A DNA stretch of 64,000 nucleotides, from positions 124,001 to 188,000 of the forward strand of contig CAVQRU010000038.1 in NCBI GenBank assembly GCA_963715285.1, in the 5' to 3' direction. Source of the stretch: Sva-07 sp963715285 (GTDB lineage Bacteria; Actinomycetota; Acidimicrobiia; Acidimicrobiales; Ilumatobacteraceae). The notes under the pieces are model-generated. The model made no database searches, had not been told where the DNA came from, and was given only the letters and a program-made list of their open reading frames with translations. Made by a program: the position numbers and the translations under genes. Position 1 is the first letter of the stretch. Each line of letters begins with the position of its first letter. Below are positions 24,124 through 33,310 of this stretch, piece by piece.

Positions 24124-26663
24124 GCCGTGACCGTTCCGCTCACGGTGACCCGCAGGCGAGCGTGCTCGGTGGTCGCCGACGACGCCAGGACGATGTCGTA
24201 CTCACCCGGCTCGACCATCCACGACGCGGTGGCGGTGTCCCAGTGGTGGAACGCATCGGGACCGAACTCGACCGTCAGCTCCGAGGTGGTTCCGGCGGCG
24301 ACGACCGCCTTCGACCAGGCCTTGAGTTCCTTGGGCGGTCGGCTGGCGCTCGGGGCCACCGGCGCCACGTATCCCTGGATCACGACGGTGGCGTCGCGAT
24401 CGCCGACGGCGGTGACCGGCACCGTGACCACGACGGTGCCGTCGCGTCCGATCGTGGTCGTCGATGCCGACGGAGCACCCCACTCGGCGACGCCGTAGCT
24501 CAGACCGTGACCGAATGCGAACCTCGGTGCCAGCTCGCGGGCGTCGTAGCCGCGGTAGCCCATGAACAGGCCTTCGCCGTACCGCTGGGTGCCGGCGCCC
24601 GTGCTGTCGTGGTCGGGGCGATGGTGGACGAGGGCGGGATGATCGGCGAGCCGTTTCGGGAACGTCGTCGGCAGCCGGCCACCGGGGTCCGCGACGCCGA
24701 GGAGCACGTCGACGAGGCCCTCCGCCTGCTCCTGCCCGGCGAAGAACGAGGTCAGGACCGCAGGCGCGGCGTCGGGATCGTCGTCGGCGGCCCAGTCCAT
24801 CGTGACCGGGGAGCCGGCGTTGACCACGACGGCGGTGCGGGGGTTGGCGGCAACCACGCGACGGACCAGTTCGTCCTGACGGCCGGGGAGGTCCATCGTG
24901 GTGCGGTCGTGGCCCTCGGTCTCCCACTCGTCGTTGGTGCCGACCATCACGACGGCGATGTCGGCGGACGCGGCGGCAGCGACCGCACGGTCCATCAGGT
25001 CGCCGGGCTCCGGTGAACGGATGCCGATGCGCACGGCGGCGAACCCGTTGCCGGATGCGGTCGACCACTTGACGGCGAGCGGGACCGGAACGCCGGCGGT
25101 GCACTCGATCGTGGTGGTCGCCTCGATGCTGCCGTAGCCGAAGAACTCCTCGCTGCGCGGGAGCTCCATGTCCGGGTCGTCGATCAGCGTCGTCATGCCC
25201 GAGCCGTCGTCGACGGCGAGCGTCACCGGGCCCGTCGTGACGACGCCGATCGTGTGCGGACCATCGCTGTCGGGAATGAACGCTCCGTCGATCCGGGTGG
25301 AGAACCCGCGGGGGTCGATCCCGGCCGGCGTCGAGCCGAAGAAGCGCACGAGCGACGTCGTCGAGGTCTCGTCGACGGCGACGTCGCCGTCCCAGTCGGT
25401 GCCGTTGACGTAGGCGACCCGGAGACCGGGTTCGCCGTCGGGCCGCTGGAGTTGGCCCTTGCGGACCACCGGGGTGAGGCGGTCGATCCGCACGCCCGGT
25501 TCGTAGGTGATCGTCGCGTCGGTCGACGTTCCGGGGCCGAGTCGATCGGTCAACGCGGTCAGGAGCGTGCGGTGACCGAACGGAGTGAGGCTGGCCGAGC
25601 CTCCGCCCATGCAGCGGTCGATCGCCGCGTTCGGACCGATGACGGCGATCGATCGGATCGTCGTCGGATCGAACGGCAGGACCGGCGCGCCGATCGCGGC
25701 GACCGGATCGTTGCGCAGGAGCACCGTGCCGGCGATGGCGGCTCGGCGAGTGAGCGCCCGCTCGGCCGGATCGTCGACCGATTGTTCCGGATCGTCGGCG
25801 GACCGCTCGTCGGCCCTGGTCCGGTCGGCGAGCACGAGCAGGTCGCGCACCAGCAGGTCGACCTGGGCTTCGGTGACCTCGCCGCGCTCGACGGCGGCGG
25901 CGAGCTTGGCGCCGTAGATCCGCACCGGACCGGGCATCTCGATGCTGAGCCCGGCGTTGGCGGCGCCCGTGGCGTCGTGGACGCCGTACCAGTCGGACAC
26001 GACGAAGCCGTCGAAGCCCCATTCGTCGCGCAGGATGTCGGTGAGGAGCCGGCGGTTGTGGGCGCAGAACTCGCCGTCGAGGCGGTTGTACGCGCTCATG
26101 ATGCCCCAGGCGCCGGCCTCCTTGACCGTGCGCTCGAACGGGCGCAGGTAGAGCTCGCGCAGGGTGCGTTCGTCGATGTCGACGTCGACCGTCATCCGTT
26201 CGATCTCGGTGTCGTTGGCGACGAAGTGCTTGACCGTCACGGCGACCTCGTGCGACTGGACGCCGCGCACGTAGGCGGCCGCGAGTGCGCCGGTGAGCTC
26301 CGGGTCCTCGCTGTAGCACTCGAACGTCCGGCCGCCGACCGGGGTGCGATGCAGGTTGACGGTGGGGCCGAGCACGATGTGTGCGCGTTTGCGCAGCGCC
26401 TCGGTACCGATGAGCGATCCGATCTCACCGACGAGTTCGGGGTCCCACGTGGCGCCGAGCGTGATGCCGGCCGGGACGACGACGCCGGGCGTGCCCGATC
26501 CGCCGTGGCCCTCGCCCCGCACGCCGTTCGGGCCGTCCGACATCTTGAGCTGCGGCACCCCGGCTTCCGGGACGGCACGGGTCCGCCAGTTGGTGCGTCC
26601 CGCCACGAGTGCGCACTTGTCGTCCAGGGTCAGCGCGGCCAACGCCGCCTCGATGTCGATCAC
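24120..26663 (-). CDS. Beta-glucosidase, GH3 family, with PA14 domain
   Basis: A glycoside hydrolase family 3 enzyme of 847 residues that would cleave terminal beta-glucosides or similar sugars. The (beta/alpha)8 domain (about residues 10-300) carries V-K-H-F-V-A-N-D-T-E and the nucleophile Asp224 in V-V-S-D-W-Y-G-V. The alpha/beta sandwich domain has I-A-V-I-G-P-N-A. A PA14-like insert sits near residues 410-560, and an Fn3-like domain ends the protein (about 730-840). No signal peptide is seen, so it is probably cytosolic and acts on imported oligosaccharides or glycosylated natural products. It is coupled to the downstream MDMPI-family gene by GTGA. Confidence 0.95.
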   Translation of the reverse strand: MIDIEAALAALTLDDKCALVAGRTNWRTRAVPEAGVPQLKMSDGPNGVRGEGHGGSGTPGVVVPAGITLGATWDPELVGEIGSLIGTEALRKRAHIVLGPTVNLHRTPVGGRTFECYSEDPELTGALAAAYVRGVQSHEVAVTVKHFVANDTEIERMTVDVDIDERTLRELYLRPFERTVKEAGAWGIMSAYNRLDGEFCAHNRRLLTDILRDEWGFDGFVVSDWYGVHDATGAANAGLSIEMPGPVRIYGAKLAAAVERGEVTEAQVDLLVRDLLVLADRTRADERSADDPEQSVDDPAERALTRRAAIAGTVLLRNDPVAAIGAPVLPFDPTTIRSIAVIGPNAAIDRCMGGGSASLTPFGHRTLLTALTDRLGPGTSTDATITYEPGVRIDRLTPVVRKGQLQRPDGEPGLRVAYVNGTDWDGDVAVDETSTTSLVRFFGSTPAGIDPRGFSTRIDGAFIPDSDGPHTIGVVTTGPVTLAVDDGSGMTTLIDDPDMELPRSEEFFGYGSIEATTTIECTAGVPVPLAVKWSTASGNGFAAVRIGIRSPEPGDLMDRAVAAAASADIAVVMVGTNDEWETEGHDRTTMDLPGRQDELVRRVVAANPRTAVVVNAGSPVTMDWAADDDPDAAPAVLTSFFAGQEQAEGLVDVLLGVADPGGRLPTTFPKRLADHPALVHHRPDHDSTGAGTQRYGEGLFMGYRGYDARELAPRFAFGHGLSYGVAEWGAPSASTTTIGRDGTVVVTVPVTAVGDRDATVVIQGYVAPVAPSASRPPKELKAWSKAVVAAGTTSELTVEFGPDAFHHWDTATASWMVEPGEYDIVLASSATTEHARLRVTVSGTVTA

Positions 26664-26698
26664 GTCTCCGAGTGTTGCAGGTGTGACCCCTGGCGTGA

Positions 26699-28645
26699 TC
26701 AGACGGCGGCGCCGGCGCGTTCGCCTTCGACGACGGCGGCGTGGGCACGGCGGGGCGCGACGCAGTCACCGACCCGTTCGACGCTGACGCCGGCAGTCCG
26801 GAGGTCGTGGTACAACCACTCGACCGGGTGGGCGTGCACGGCGAGCACCACCCAGTCGGGGGTGCGGGTGACGTTGGTGCCGGTCGGGTGGTGCAGGAGG
26901 TTCAGCGTGCGGCCCTCCATGCCCATCGGGACGAGGTCGGTGGTCTGCACGATCCCCTTCTCACCGGCGCGGATCCACCAGTTCTCCATGTCGAGCGTGA
27001 TGCCCAGATCTTGCCCGACGACCATGCCCGGCGTGATGATCTCGACGTGGCACCCGCGGTCGGCCAGCACCTCGGCGGTGGAGGTCGCGTGGTGGAAGCC
27101 GATCTCGTCGAACACCACGACGTCACCGAATGGTTCGACCGAGCCGTCGAGCACCTGGCGGACGTCGGCGACGTTGTCGGCGTCGGCCGGCACCCAGTAC
27201 GGCCTGGCGGGCTCGGCGCCGGTCGCGATGATCACGTGATCGGGCCGCTGCTCCTCGACCAGGCCGGGCCACACGCCCACGCCGTACTCGAACTCGACGC
27301 CGAGGCGGCGACACTCGGTGAGCTGGTTGCGGATCATGTCGCCGAACTCGGCGCGGTTCGGTACGGACGCGGCCAGACGGACCTGTCCTCCGGCCGCCGA
27401 CTCCTTCTCGTAGACGGTGACCTGGTGCCCGTTCCGTCTGGCCGCGATCGCCGCCTGCAGACCGGCAGGCCCGGCGCCGACCACCATCACCGACTTCGGC
27501 TTCGACGTGAGCTTCACCGTGCCGACGCCCTCGGCCTCACGTCCGGTGCGGGGGTTCTCGATGCAGCCGAGCCACCGGTTGAGACCCATTCGCCCGACGC
27601 ACTCCTGGTTGCACGACAGGCACAGCCGTGTCTCGTCGGTGGCGCCGGCGCGAGCCTTGGCGACGAAGTCGGCGTCGGCGATCTGGCCGCGCACGACACC
27701 GACGAGGTCGCAGTGCCCTTCGGCGAGTGCTCGTTCGGCCTGGAGCGGATCCTTGAACCTCCCGACGCCGACCACCGGGAGTTCGACGGCCTTGCGGATC
27801 GCGGAGGGGATGAACATCGCGTAGCCGGGTGGGATGTGCATCGACGCCTCGATCATGAACAGGCTCGCCGTGGCGACGCCGATCGAGGTGTTGATGTAGT
27901 CGACGTGACCGGTCGCCTCGACGATCTCGGCGATGCGCACCGCGTCGTCGATCGTGGTGCCGTGCTCGATCAGTTCGTCGCCGCAGATCCGCACGCCGAG
28001 CGCGAGGCCGCGGCCGATTTCCTTGCGGACCGCAGCGACGATCTCGACCAGCAGCCGTGCTCGGTTCTCGAGCGAGCCGCCGTACTCGTCGGTGCGGTGG
28101 TTGGTGGCAGGGGAGAGGAAGCCGCGCACGATCGAGGAGTGCGAGCACTGGAGTTCGATGCCGTCGAACCCTCCTTCGGCGCAGTGTTCGGCGACGAGCG
28201 CATACCCCGCGACGATCTCGTCGATCTCGGCCTGGGTGACCGCTTTGGGGACCTCACGGAACAGCGGGTCGGCAACCGGTGAGGGTGCCCAGACGGGCAG
28301 GCGCGAGAACATCGACGACGCCTGGCCGCCGTTGTGGTTGATCTGGGCGAAGATCGGCACGCGGTGGCGATGGACGGCGTCGGTGATCCTGCGGTAGCCG
28401 GGAATCACCTCACGGTGGAAGCCGTGGATCAGTTTCTCGTACGGCCAGTCGGTCGGGTGGGTCGAGTGTTCCTCGGTGATGATCAACCCGGTGCCGCCTG
28501 CGGCCCGAGCCCCGTAGTACGCGGCGTGCTGCTCGGTCGGCAGGCCGTTGCGCGCGTAGTTGGTGAGGTGCGCCGAGAACACGATCCGGTTGCGCACCTC
28601 CACGGGGCCGAGCTGGAGGGGAGACCAGAGGTAGCGGTAGGCCAT
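26699..28645 (-). CDS. FadH/old yellow enzyme-type flavin oxidoreductase
   Basis: A protein of 648 residues with the architecture of 2,4-dienoyl-CoA reductase and trimethylamine dehydrogenase. Residues about 1-345 are an FMN TIM barrel, with H-N-G-G-Q near residue 100. The 4Fe-4S motif C-x2-C-x3-C-x11-C (in C-L-S-C-N-Q-E-C to L-G-C-I) follows near residues 345-370. Residues about 385-640 bind FAD/NAD(P)H (V-V-G-A-G-P-A-G-L-Q-A-A). It would reduce an enoyl or dienoyl substrate, or demethylate an amine or steroid side-chain. The ATG at 28645 was chosen over longer in-frame starts because the barrel begins right after it. The upstream region contains two palindromic repeats. Confidence 0.9.
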   Translation of the reverse strand: MAYRYLWSPLQLGPVEVRNRIVFSAHLTNYARNGLPTEQHAAYYGARAAGGTGLIITEEHSTHPTDWPYEKLIHGFHREVIPGYRRITDAVHRHRVPIFAQINHNGGQASSMFSRLPVWAPSPVADPLFREVPKAVTQAEIDEIVAGYALVAEHCAEGGFDGIELQCSHSSIVRGFLSPATNHRTDEYGGSLENRARLLVEIVAAVRKEIGRGLALGVRICGDELIEHGTTIDDAVRIAEIVEATGHVDYINTSIGVATASLFMIEASMHIPPGYAMFIPSAIRKAVELPVVGVGRFKDPLQAERALAEGHCDLVGVVRGQIADADFVAKARAGATDETRLCLSCNQECVGRMGLNRWLGCIENPRTGREAEGVGTVKLTSKPKSVMVVGAGPAGLQAAIAARRNGHQVTVYEKESAAGGQVRLAASVPNRAEFGDMIRNQLTECRRLGVEFEYGVGVWPGLVEEQRPDHVIIATGAEPARPYWVPADADNVADVRQVLDGSVEPFGDVVVFDEIGFHHATSTAEVLADRGCHVEIITPGMVVGQDLGITLDMENWWIRAGEKGIVQTTDLVPMGMEGRTLNLLHHPTGTNVTRTPDWVVLAVHAHPVEWLYHDLRTAGVSVERVGDCVAPRRAHAAVVEGERAGAAV

Positions 28646-28699
28646 GCGTCGCCAACGGTACCCGTGCCCCGTCGTCCGTGCGGAGTCCGGCCCTCCTCC

Positions 28700-28830
28700 C
28701 CGTTTGCGTCGCATTTCCGGTGGACCGGTCCACCGGAATCCGTGCGCGAACCGGGCGGCGGTGAGCGGGAGCCGTTTGCGTTGCGTTCCCGGTGGGCCGG
28801 TCCACCGGAATCGGTGCGCGAACCGGGTGG
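28700..28830. repeat. Two 59-bp direct repeats, 72 bp apart, each with a palindrome
   Basis: Units 28700-28758 and 28772-28830 share most bases. Each contains an inverted repeat; in the first it is a perfect 24-bp palindrome (28715-28738, half-site TTCCGGTGGACC), and in the second one half differs. They fill the 247-bp region between the divergent FadH-like (minus) and SDR (plus) genes. They may be operator sites for a dimeric regulator or a REP/BIME-like element. Confidence 0.8.
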
Positions 28831-28892
28831 GGTTGGGAGGTGGGGCAAGTCCATCCCGTCGGAGGCGGGGTACGACGTCCTAGATTTGGGCG

Positions 28893-29744
28893 ATGTCCGA
28901 CTCGCAGCCCGCACCGTCGCGTCCCCCGGTCGTCGTTCCCGGCAACGTGGCCGTCATCACCGGCGGTGCCAGCGGCATCGGCCTGGCCGTCGCCGAGGCC
29001 TTGATCGCCGAGGGGATGAGCGTGGTGCTCGCCGACATCGACGCCCCCAAGCTGCGTGACGTCGAGGCTCGGCTCGCCGAGGACGGTGCGAGCGTCGCGA
29101 CGATGATCTGCAACACGACGGCGGAGCCTGAGGTCAATGCCCTGATCGAGTACGCGCTCGAACAGTTCGGCGGCGTGCACGTCATGTTCAACAACGCCGG
29201 CATCGGGGGCGTCGGTGATGCATGGGCCGATTCGATGGACCTCTGGCGCCGCGTCGTCGACGTCAACCTCCTCGGTGTCGTCCACGGCATCCGAGCCGTG
29301 CTCCCGGTGATGCAGCAGCAGGGCGCGGGCCACATCGTCAACACCGCATCGATGGCCGGTCTGGGCGCGGTCCCGGGGATCGCTCCCTACATCGCCACGA
29401 AGCACGCCGTCGTCGGCCTGAGCGAGAGTCTGTTCCTGGAGCAACTCGCCACGGGATCGCCCGTCAGCACCAGCGTGCTGTGTCCCGGCTTCGTGAAGAC
29501 CGATCTGATGGACAAGGAACCCGACACACTCGACGCTCCGTTGGCGCAGTCGATGAACGAGTTCCTCCGCATTGGAATCGAGAACGGCATCCCCGCCGCT
29601 GACGTCGCCGATCAGGTCGTTGCGGCGATCAAGGCCGACCGCTTCTGGATCCTCACCCACGAGGACATGCGGCAAGGTCCTGCCGAGCGGATGGAACGCG
29701 CCGCGACGGGCACCAATCCGACGCTTCCCGAACTCGGGAGCTGA
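28893..29744 (+). CDS. Short-chain dehydrogenase/reductase
   Basis: A classical SDR of 283 residues. The cofactor motif T-G-G-A-S-G-I-G is near residue 25 after a Pro-rich leader, N-N-A-G is near residue 100, and the catalytic Ser plus Tyr166-x3-Lys170 (Y-I-A-T-K) are intact. An Asp in the second strand loop (L-A-D-I-D) suggests NAD preference. The tail has a P-G-F-V-K-T-D segment. It is divergent from the FadH-like gene across the palindromic repeats, and the methyltransferase gene begins 10 bp after its stop. The substrate (alcohol or ketone) is not identifiable. Co-regulation with the FadH-like reductase is plausible. Confidence 0.9.
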   Translation: MSDSQPAPSRPPVVVPGNVAVITGGASGIGLAVAEALIAEGMSVVLADIDAPKLRDVEARLAEDGASVATMICNTTAEPEVNALIEYALEQFGGVHVMFNNAGIGGVGDAWADSMDLWRRVVDVNLLGVVHGIRAVLPVMQQQGAGHIVNTASMAGLGAVPGIAPYIATKHAVVGLSESLFLEQLATGSPVSTSVLCPGFVKTDLMDKEPDTLDAPLAQSMNEFLRIGIENGIPAADVADQVVAAIKADRFWILTHEDMRQGPAERMERAATGTNPTLPELGS

Positions 29745-29754
29745 GCCGGCACCG

Positions 29755-31035
29755 ATGGGCACGTCCACCTCGTCGTTCGGTGTCGGCAAGCGCGAGTCGC
29801 ACGACTCGACCGACTTCTACGCCCGGTTCGCCGCGCCCGAGATCTCCGACGACGACGAACTGGGAGCGCCCGGCGAGTTGGACGTCATCCGCGTCGGCGA
29901 CGCCCGCGACATGTCGGCCGTGCCCGATGCGTCGGTCGCACTCGTGGTCACGTCGCCGCCGTACTTCGCCGGCAAGGAGTACGAAACGGCGCTCGGTGAG
30001 GGCCACGTGCCGGGCGACTACATCGACTACCTGACGATGCTGCGCGACGTGCTCAGCGAGTGCGTCCGCACACTGGAGCCCGGCGGGCGGATCGCGGTCA
30101 ACGTCGCCAACCTCGGCCGTCGGCCCTACCGCAGCCTCGCCGCCGATGTCACCACGATCCTGCAGGACGACCTGCGCCTGCTGTTGCGCGGTGAGGTCGT
30201 CTGGCAGAAGCAGCGCGGCGCCAGCGGATCGTGCGCATGGGGCTCGTACCAGTCGCCGGCCAACCCGGTGCTCCGTGACACGACCGAGCGGGTGATCATC
30301 GCCAGCAAGGGACGCTTCGATCGGGTCGGCCGCGGGGCTGCCGGGCGCGACGAGCCGGGCGAGGCGACGATTCCCGGCGACGAGTTCATGGAGGCCACGC
30401 TCGATGTGTGGGAGATCCCCGCCGAGAGCGCGACGCGCGTCGGCCACCCGGCGCCGTTCCCGGTGGCATTGGTCGAACGCTGCATCGAGCTGTTCACCTA
30501 CGACGGTGACGTCGTACTCGACCCGTTCATGGGTTCGGGCACCACGGCGGTCGCCGCGGTCAACACCGGGCGTCACTACATCGGCTACGACACCGATGCC
30601 GGCTACGTCGGCCAGGCCCGTGATCGCGTGGGGTCGATGGTGCCCGAAGCACGACGTGATCGTCGGACCTTGAAGGAGATGGCCCGGACCCTGTTGGACG
30701 ATGCGGGGTTCGGCGAGGTCGAGGAGAACGTGCGGGTCGCGCCAGGCGTGACCGTGAGCCTGCGGGCGGTCGGACCCGATGGCGTGACGAGGCTGTTCGA
30801 GGTGGCCGGTTCGCACACGCCGGCCCGACCGGGTCTCAGCCGGATCGACGCGGTCTGGCGGACGATCGCCAAGGCGGCCATCGTTCGCGAGGTCGACCCC
30901 GACGCCGATCTCGTGGTCCTGACCTCGGGCACCGTGCGCGGCGGCCCGCTCGCCTCGGTCGTCGGCGCCGGCCGGCCGATCGCCGCCGTGGTCGACGTCA
31001 CGCGTCCGGACGCCGTCGAGCGTCTCGCGTTCTGA
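29755..31035 (+). CDS. Orphan TSPPY-type DNA methyltransferase with nuclease-like C-terminal domain
   Basis: A protein of 426 residues. The catalytic T-S-P-P-Y motif (residues 66-70) precedes the AdoMet-binding D-P-F-M-G-S-G-T-T motif (256-264), the circular order of beta-class N4-cytosine or N6-adenine methyltransferases such as CcrM or type II enzymes. Target recognition probably lies between them. About residues 295-426 form an extra domain: helix-rich start, then strands including L-F-E-V-A-G (347-352) and later helix and strand pairs. This resembles the core of PD-(D/E)XK nucleases, with the usual catalytic Lys replaced by Ala. No cognate endonuclease gene adjoins, so it is an orphan epigenetic or protective enzyme. 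The target sequence is unknown. Confidence 0.85.
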   Translation: MGTSTSSFGVGKRESHDSTDFYARFAAPEISDDDELGAPGELDVIRVGDARDMSAVPDASVALVVTSPPYFAGKEYETALGEGHVPGDYIDYLTMLRDVLSECVRTLEPGGRIAVNVANLGRRPYRSLAADVTTILQDDLRLLLRGEVVWQKQRGASGSCAWGSYQSPANPVLRDTTERVIIASKGRFDRVGRGAAGRDEPGEATIPGDEFMEATLDVWEIPAESATRVGHPAPFPVALVERCIELFTYDGDVVLDPFMGSGTTAVAAVNTGRHYIGYDTDAGYVGQARDRVGSMVPEARRDRRTLKEMARTLLDDAGFGEVEENVRVAPGVTVSLRAVGPDGVTRLFEVAGSHTPARPGLSRIDAVWRTIAKAAIVREVDPDADLVVLTSGTVRGGPLASVVGAGRPIAAVVDVTRPDAVERLAF

Positions 31036-31067
31036 ACCTCCGTGCGCCGGTGGACGGGTGATGGCGG

Positions 31068-32264
31068 GTGAGCGAGGAGGGGACCGTACGGGCGAGCGAC
31101 GTCGCCGAGGCTGCTGACCGTCGAGCGCTCAAGTCCGTCGCGGTGCAGTTCTTCGCCAACGGCGCGACGTACGCAACGATCATCCCGCGGCTGCCCGAGA
31201 TCCGCGATCAGGTCGGGATCTCGATCGGCACCCTGGGGCTGGTCCTCACCATCGCCAGCATCGCCAGCCTGATCGGGTCGGCGTTCGCCGGGCGCGTGAC
31301 CGCTCGTATCGGCAGCCGCCGCGTGATGATCTACGGCGCGGTGATGTCGATCGGGTTCCTCCCGGTCATCGGCTTCGCCAGTTCGGCGGTGGTGCTGACG
31401 GCCGCGTTGTTCGGGCTGCTGATGTTCGACATCTTCATCGACGTGGCGATGAACGTGCAGGGATCGGCCCTGAGCGCCCGCCGGCACACGCCGGTGATGA
31501 ACCGGTTGCACGGCTTGTGGAGTCTCGGCACGGTGGCGGGTGGCGTGGTGACCGTGCTCGCGCTCCGGGCCGGGGTGAGTACGGCCACCCAGCTGACGGT
31601 CGTGGCGCTGGTGCTGATCGGGTCGTTGTTGTTCGTCGCGCCGGGCCTACTGCACCGTGACGAGGCACCCGAACTCGCCGAGGAGGTGGCGGCGATCGAG
31701 GGTCGGACGCACCTCGGTCGAGTGAGCGTGGCGTCGCTGCTGCTGGCGGTCGGTGGTGCGACGGCGATGGCGATCGAGGTCACCAACGGCGACTGGTCGT
31801 CGTTCCGCCTCGGCGAGGATCTCGGGGCGGCGCCCGGAGTCGCCGGGCTCGCATTCCTGACGTTCACCGGCGGCATGACTGCCGGACGGCTCAGCGGCGA
31901 CTGGATCCAGGTACGTGTCGGGCCGGTGCGCCTCATCCGGTTGTCCACCGCGGTGATGGCCGTCGGCGCAGTGCTCGCGATGCTCGTGCCGAGCGTGCCC
32001 GTCGCCATCGCCGGGTTCCTGATCGGCGGGCTCGGTACCTCGGTGCTCTTTCCCCAGCTCTACGACCGCGCGGCCCGGGCTCCCGGACCGCCCGGCTCGG
32101 GGTTCGCGTTCATGCTCGTCGGTCAACGTGGCGCCGGCGTGTTGACCCCGCTCGTCGTCGGGGCGCTCGCCGACACGCCGGCACTCGACGTCGGCCAGGC
32201 GATGGCGATCGTCGTCCTCCCCTCGATCCTGTTCATGTTCCTGACCACCCTCGTCCGCCGCTGA
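31068..32264 (+). CDS. Major facilitator superfamily transporter
   Basis: An inner-membrane transporter of 398 residues with about 12 hydrophobic segments in two halves separated by a polar loop near residues 200-225. The MFS signature between the second and third helices is present (G-R-V-T-A-R-I-G-S-R-R, near residue 85). The first 20 residues are polar and cytosolic. The GTG at 31068 was chosen because an ATG at 31061 is out of frame. Substrate is unknown; a sugar or drug efflux role is possible. The gene is tandem with the methyltransferase gene (32 bp gap) and ends before a hairpin shared with the convergent yaaA. Confidence 0.88.
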   Translation: MSEEGTVRASDVAEAADRRALKSVAVQFFANGATYATIIPRLPEIRDQVGISIGTLGLVLTIASIASLIGSAFAGRVTARIGSRRVMIYGAVMSIGFLPVIGFASSAVVLTAALFGLLMFDIFIDVAMNVQGSALSARRHTPVMNRLHGLWSLGTVAGGVVTVLALRAGVSTATQLTVVALVLIGSLLFVAPGLLHRDEAPELAEEVAAIEGRTHLGRVSVASLLLAVGGATAMAIEVTNGDWSSFRLGEDLGAAPGVAGLAFLTFTGGMTAGRLSGDWIQVRVGPVRLIRLSTAVMAVGAVLAMLVPSVPVAIAGFLIGGLGTSVLFPQLYDRAARAPGPPGSGFAFMLVGQRGAGVLTPLVVGALADTPALDVGQAMAIVVLPSILFMFLTTLVRR

Positions 32265-32299
32265 GATCTCGCCACCCCGCCCGCCACCCCGAGCACCCG

Positions 32300-32341
32300 G
32301 CGATGAGCGAAATCCCCGAATGCGGTGATCTCGCTCATCGC
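32300..32341. terminator. Hairpin between convergent MFS and yaaA genes
   Basis: A 15-bp stem with one mismatch (32300-32314 and 32327-32341) around a 12-nt loop. The arm begins GCGATGAG, the same eight bases that begin the arm of the hairpin at 7998. It lies between the MFS stop (32264) and the yaaA stop (32346). Likely a bidirectional terminator. Confidence 0.65.
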
Positions 32342-32345
32342 TCGC

Positions 32346-33038
32346 TCAGAGGCGGGTGACCACCAGGTCGAACTGGGGGTGGCGCCAGGTGTCGATCACC
32401 GTGATGCCGCCGGTGAGGATCGCACGGGCGAGTTCGCCCTTCGCGGCTTTGGCGAAGTGACCGCCGGGCTTGCCGCTGGGGTCGACCAGCGTCAGCGACA
32501 CGCCCTCCACGACGCCGCCCGACAGGTCGAGCGCCGCTCGGTGTTCCTGGGGGAGGAGGTCGACGACGACGCGGCGCCGTGCGAGCCGTCGCACCTCGGT
32601 GGTCAGGGTGTCGCGCCACCAGGTCGAGAGCTTGCCGAGCGGTGGGAGGTTCGCTCCCATCTTCAGCCGGTAGTCCGGGACGGGATCGTCGGCGCGCACG
32701 AGTCCGAGCAAACCCGACACCACGAGGATCTGACGGCGGGAGGCAGCCTCGAGCGACGACGGATCGAGGTGATCCCACACCACCCCGGTGTAGCGCTGCC
32801 ACGCCGGCAACGTCGGAGCACCGACGAGCGAGGAGTTCGCCGACTGTGCGCGCAGGAGGTGGTCGCCCTTCACGCCGAGCAGTTTCTCGTCGCCACCGTG
32901 TGCGGCGGCGAGCGCTTCGACCACGTCGAGCCGGTGCTCGGCCAGACGCGAGCCCAGACTGCCGCTGTCCGGCGACCACGTCGCTCGTCTCGCGTTGCCG
33001 CCATCCGCCTTGCCCTCCGACGGCGGCAGGAGGAGCAT
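32346..33038 (-). CDS. yaaA: YaaA-family peroxide stress protein
   Basis: A protein of 230 residues of the YaaA/DUF328 family; E. coli YaaA limits free iron and DNA damage under hydrogen peroxide. The family opening L-L-P-P-S-E-G-K is at residues about 3-10, and the conserved V-S-G-L-L-G-L-V and D-Y-R-L-K-M-G segments follow (near residues 95-115), with a late F-A-K-A-A-K-G-E segment. The ATG at 33038 directly precedes the conserved opening; longer starts add nothing conserved. It is divergent, across 69 bp, from the ferredoxin-P450 operon. A DNA-binding or iron-related role is based on family knowledge only. Confidence 0.9.
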   Translation of the reverse strand: MLLLPPSEGKADGGNARRATWSPDSGSLGSRLAEHRLDVVEALAAAHGGDEKLLGVKGDHLLRAQSANSSLVGAPTLPAWQRYTGVVWDHLDPSSLEAASRRQILVVSGLLGLVRADDPVPDYRLKMGANLPPLGKLSTWWRDTLTTEVRRLARRRVVVDLLPQEHRAALDLSGGVVEGVSLTLVDPSGKPGGHFAKAAKGELARAILTGGITVIDTWRHPQFDLVVTRL

Positions 33039-33107
33039 TGGAACATTGTTCGAAAAAGTTGCCCGTTCGCTGGTCACGGCCCCACTCTGGCCTCTACAGT
33101 CGAAAAC

Positions 33108-33308
33108 ATGCGTGTACACCTCGATGCTGAGAAGTGCCAGGGCCACAACCGCTGCTATGCGTTGGCGCCGGAGTTGTTCGATGTCGACGACTACGGCCAG
33201 GCGATGTTGCTCGTCGAGGGCGATGTGCCCGCAGAGCTGCACGAGAAGGCCCGTCTCGCCGCAGCGAACTGTCCCGAGTACGCCATCACGATCACGGAGA
33301 ACGGCTGA
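33108..33308 (+). CDS. 3Fe-4S ferredoxin partner of P450
   Basis: A small ferredoxin of 66 residues. The cluster motif C-Q-G-H-N-R-C (residues 10-16; family CxxHxxC) and a C-terminal C-P (near residue 56) are those of single [3Fe-4S] ferredoxins that feed bacterial P450s; the His takes the place of a fourth Cys. The start ATG is at 33108. The P450 gene begins 2 bp after this stop, so the pair is almost certainly co-translated and the ferredoxin is the P450's electron donor. A ferredoxin reductase is not in the window. Confidence 0.95.
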   Translation: MRVHLDAEKCQGHNRCYALAPELFDVDDYGQAMLLVEGDVPAELHEKARLAAANCPEYAITITENG

Positions 33309-33310
33309 CC

